From: Deroplatys truncata | Taxonomy: Eukaryota > Arthropoda > Insecta > Mantodea > Mantidae | Direction: 5' to 3' | DNA length: 64,000 bases | Assembly: GCA_030765065.1 (NCBI GenBank) | Contig: CM060980.1 | Span: 62,480,364-62,544,363, forward strand | Part shown: positions 62,490 to 64,000 of the stretch, piece by piece | How positions within the stretch are numbered: position 1 is the stretch's first letter | Layout of the letters: each line of letters opens with the position of its first letter | Translations under genes and position numbers: made by a program | The notes under the pieces: model-generated | What the model was told of the DNA's origin: nothing | Databases searched by the model: none | Seen by the model: only the letters and a program-made list of their open reading frames with translations

Positions 62490-63955
62490 ATGTTAGTTAT
62501 CTTGTGTACCCTTTTTTCTTTTCCCATGGAACTTCAGTGTACATGATTTTCTTGAGTGTTCTCTGGTAGGTTCGTCGCATTCAAGACACCAGCAGTAATC
62601 AGCCATCATATGTACGTCCCAATATCCCCGATAATACCATTCAATGTCTTTCATGTCCTGGTGAAACCTTTCACCTTGCTCTTCACTGACAGCTCCTAAA
62701 TATGACGGGAAGTAGTCAAGATGTGACTTGAGGAAATGAAGCTTCAAACTCATATTACAGCCAAGCAGTCTAAATTTTCCAACATATTTCTGACAATTTC
62801 TTTGTATTGAGGGTCTTTTACATTGCCCAGAAATTTCTTAACAACCTCTCTGATCATTTCAATTCCATTCATAGAGCTGGTAAAATCAATTTCCTTATCT
62901 GTAGTCCCTCAAATACTCCCTCTCTGATTTTAGCCTGGGTGTTCATGAATTGTTTCATCATGCCAAGTTTTATGTGCAATGAAAGGAGTAGAATTTTTTG
63001 ACGATCAACAAGAGGTACATTAGTAATATTTTTTGATCCAGGTTCCAGTTGCTGCCTCTCAGGCCATTGCTTAGTTTCCCAATGTTTGTCCCTCCCTGCT
63101 ATCCCATTTGCAAAGAAAACAAGGGAATTTTTTGTCCTAGTAATAGACCAATGATGATGTTCAAGTCACCACATATTTGCCACTCATGGTCCCGGTATTT
63201 AATTTTCTCAAGAAAATGCTTCAGAGTTCCATAAGACTCTCTTAGATTCGTAGAATGTGCAAGCAGTATTGAAGCCAACTTGTTGCCATTATGAAGTAAC
63301 ACTGCCTAAAGACTTTGTTAGGAAGAATCAATAAAAAGATGCGTTACTTCACCCATATGCTTCCCTGTCCCAACTGCTCTTTTGTAGTACTTTTGGAACT
63401 GTATTTTGCGATTTCTATACCATGAAAATGTAATGCCAGGTGATGACAAATTCTTCTCCTAGTTTTGGGCCCAGTAATTCACTTATTCGTTTTGTAAAGC
63501 CTAATTCCTCACTAAATCATTTAACTCAAATTGATTAAGCTGTTGTGGTGAATTGTCAAATTCTCTGGATCAGAAACCAATTCATTGTTGGAAGTCATGG
63601 AGCTGCTTTCGGATTCACTAAGGTTGAGGTCTGCTGGTAGTGTAGGTACGGGTAGTTTAGGTCCATGAGGAATAGGCCATGTAGCAGAGTTAAGATTTGG
63701 ATATTTCATTCCTGTCTTTTTTTGCTTTGTTAGTCAGCAACTTTACACATGCAAAAGTAACAATCATCATGGTGATTCTGCTGCTTTCTCCATATCATCG
63801 GTTTGGCAAATGGCATTGGCTTCCATTTTCCTTCATACCAATAACGTAATCCCTCAACACAACTGTTACATGCAATATGGGGCGTATACAATTTATCCTG
63901 TTCACCAATTTTCTCTTTGAAATATGAATAATATAGGTAGAATCAGAAGATTGAA
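62490..63955 (-). pseudogene. near-complete but broken copy of the SEEQGERFHQD arthropod gene family
   Basis: Reading leftward from about 63955: HIACNSCVEGLRYWYEGKWK, MPFAKPMIWRKQQNHHDDCY FCMCKV (about 63740-63890), KYPNLNSATWPIPHGPKLPV P (63521-63709), VLLHNGNKLASI and YRDHEWQICGDLNIIIGLLL GQ (63099-63302), then stop-rich sequence. Finally NMSLKLHFLKSHLDYFPSYL GAVSEEQGERFHQDMKDIEW with MMADYCWCLE and a stop at 62493-62495 (62493-62753). The CxxC...HxDDCYFC block looks like a zinc site. It is multicopy in arthropods, and its function is unknown to me. At least three frameshifts or stops. Confidence 0.7.
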
Positions 63956-64000
63956 AAATTCAATGCCATAGCCGAGATTTGAACCACGGATTAACACAAG
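63955..64000 (-). repeat. partial tRNA-derived SINE at window edge
   Basis: TTGAAAAATTCAATGCCATA GCCGAGATTTGAACCACGG is the inverse of the SINE 3' head seen at 48852-48940. Cut by the window end. Confidence 0.65.

Noticed and set aside
1..64000. CRISPR arrays, bacterial operons, ribosome-binding sites or replication origins
   Set aside because: Sequence is clearly eukaryotic (spliced gene, SINEs, LINEs). The tandem repeats seen (197 bp x3, 110 bp x2) are not spacer-repeat arrays.

Overview
This is eukaryotic, AT-rich, intron-rich DNA, almost certainly from an arthropod. The evidence is one spliced animal housekeeping gene with introns up to about 10 kb, tRNA-derived SINEs, Penelope-like elements (PLEs) with GIY-YIG domains, mariner/DUF4817 transposons, hAT elements, and two multicopy ORF families I know mainly from arthropod genomes. 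The species cannot be fixed from the sequence.

The only host gene I can support is VPS53, a subunit of the GARP and EARP endosome-tethering complexes, on the + strand. Fourteen exons between 3085 and 61757 join in one frame (2337 nt, 778 residues plus stop), all with GT...AG introns. They cover everything except roughly the first 90 residues, whose exons lie left of the window. A polyadenylation signal follows at 61854.

Everything else is intronic or flanking repeat. Left to right: a decayed minus-strand transposon-like gene (1-1640); SINEs and a LINE tail (2640-6020); a small inverted pair of hammerhead-like ends (6076-6461); a TIR element with a nested pseudogene (7747-9569); a hAT with 8-bp target duplication (11529-13557); a nearly full-length dead LINE (13960-18660); LINE, TIR-element and SINE copies (20575-23860); a head-to-head PLE dimer (25711-29019); an 875-bp palindrome (29912-30786); a 213-bp palindrome of PLE ends (31555-31839); a 197-bp triplication against exon 7 (32466-33060); LINE and mariner-like remnants (35640-40890); a compact PLE with inverted ends (40976-42749); a broken CGGBP1-like hAT with nested insertions (46341-50830); SINEs and a mariner remnant (52432-54000); a large composite PLE with LTR and piggyBac-like insertions (54735-61525); and a dead minus-strand gene-family copy (62490-63960).

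The most striking pattern is that every PLE locus here is organised as an inverted pair with 3' ends, carrying hammerhead-ribozyme-like motifs, facing outward. Three of these are flanked by 12-15 bp direct repeats around the whole inverted unit and carry a tail on one side only, which suggests that the inverted dimers were inserted as units. A second theme is local duplication next to VPS53 splice acceptors (exons 4 and 7).
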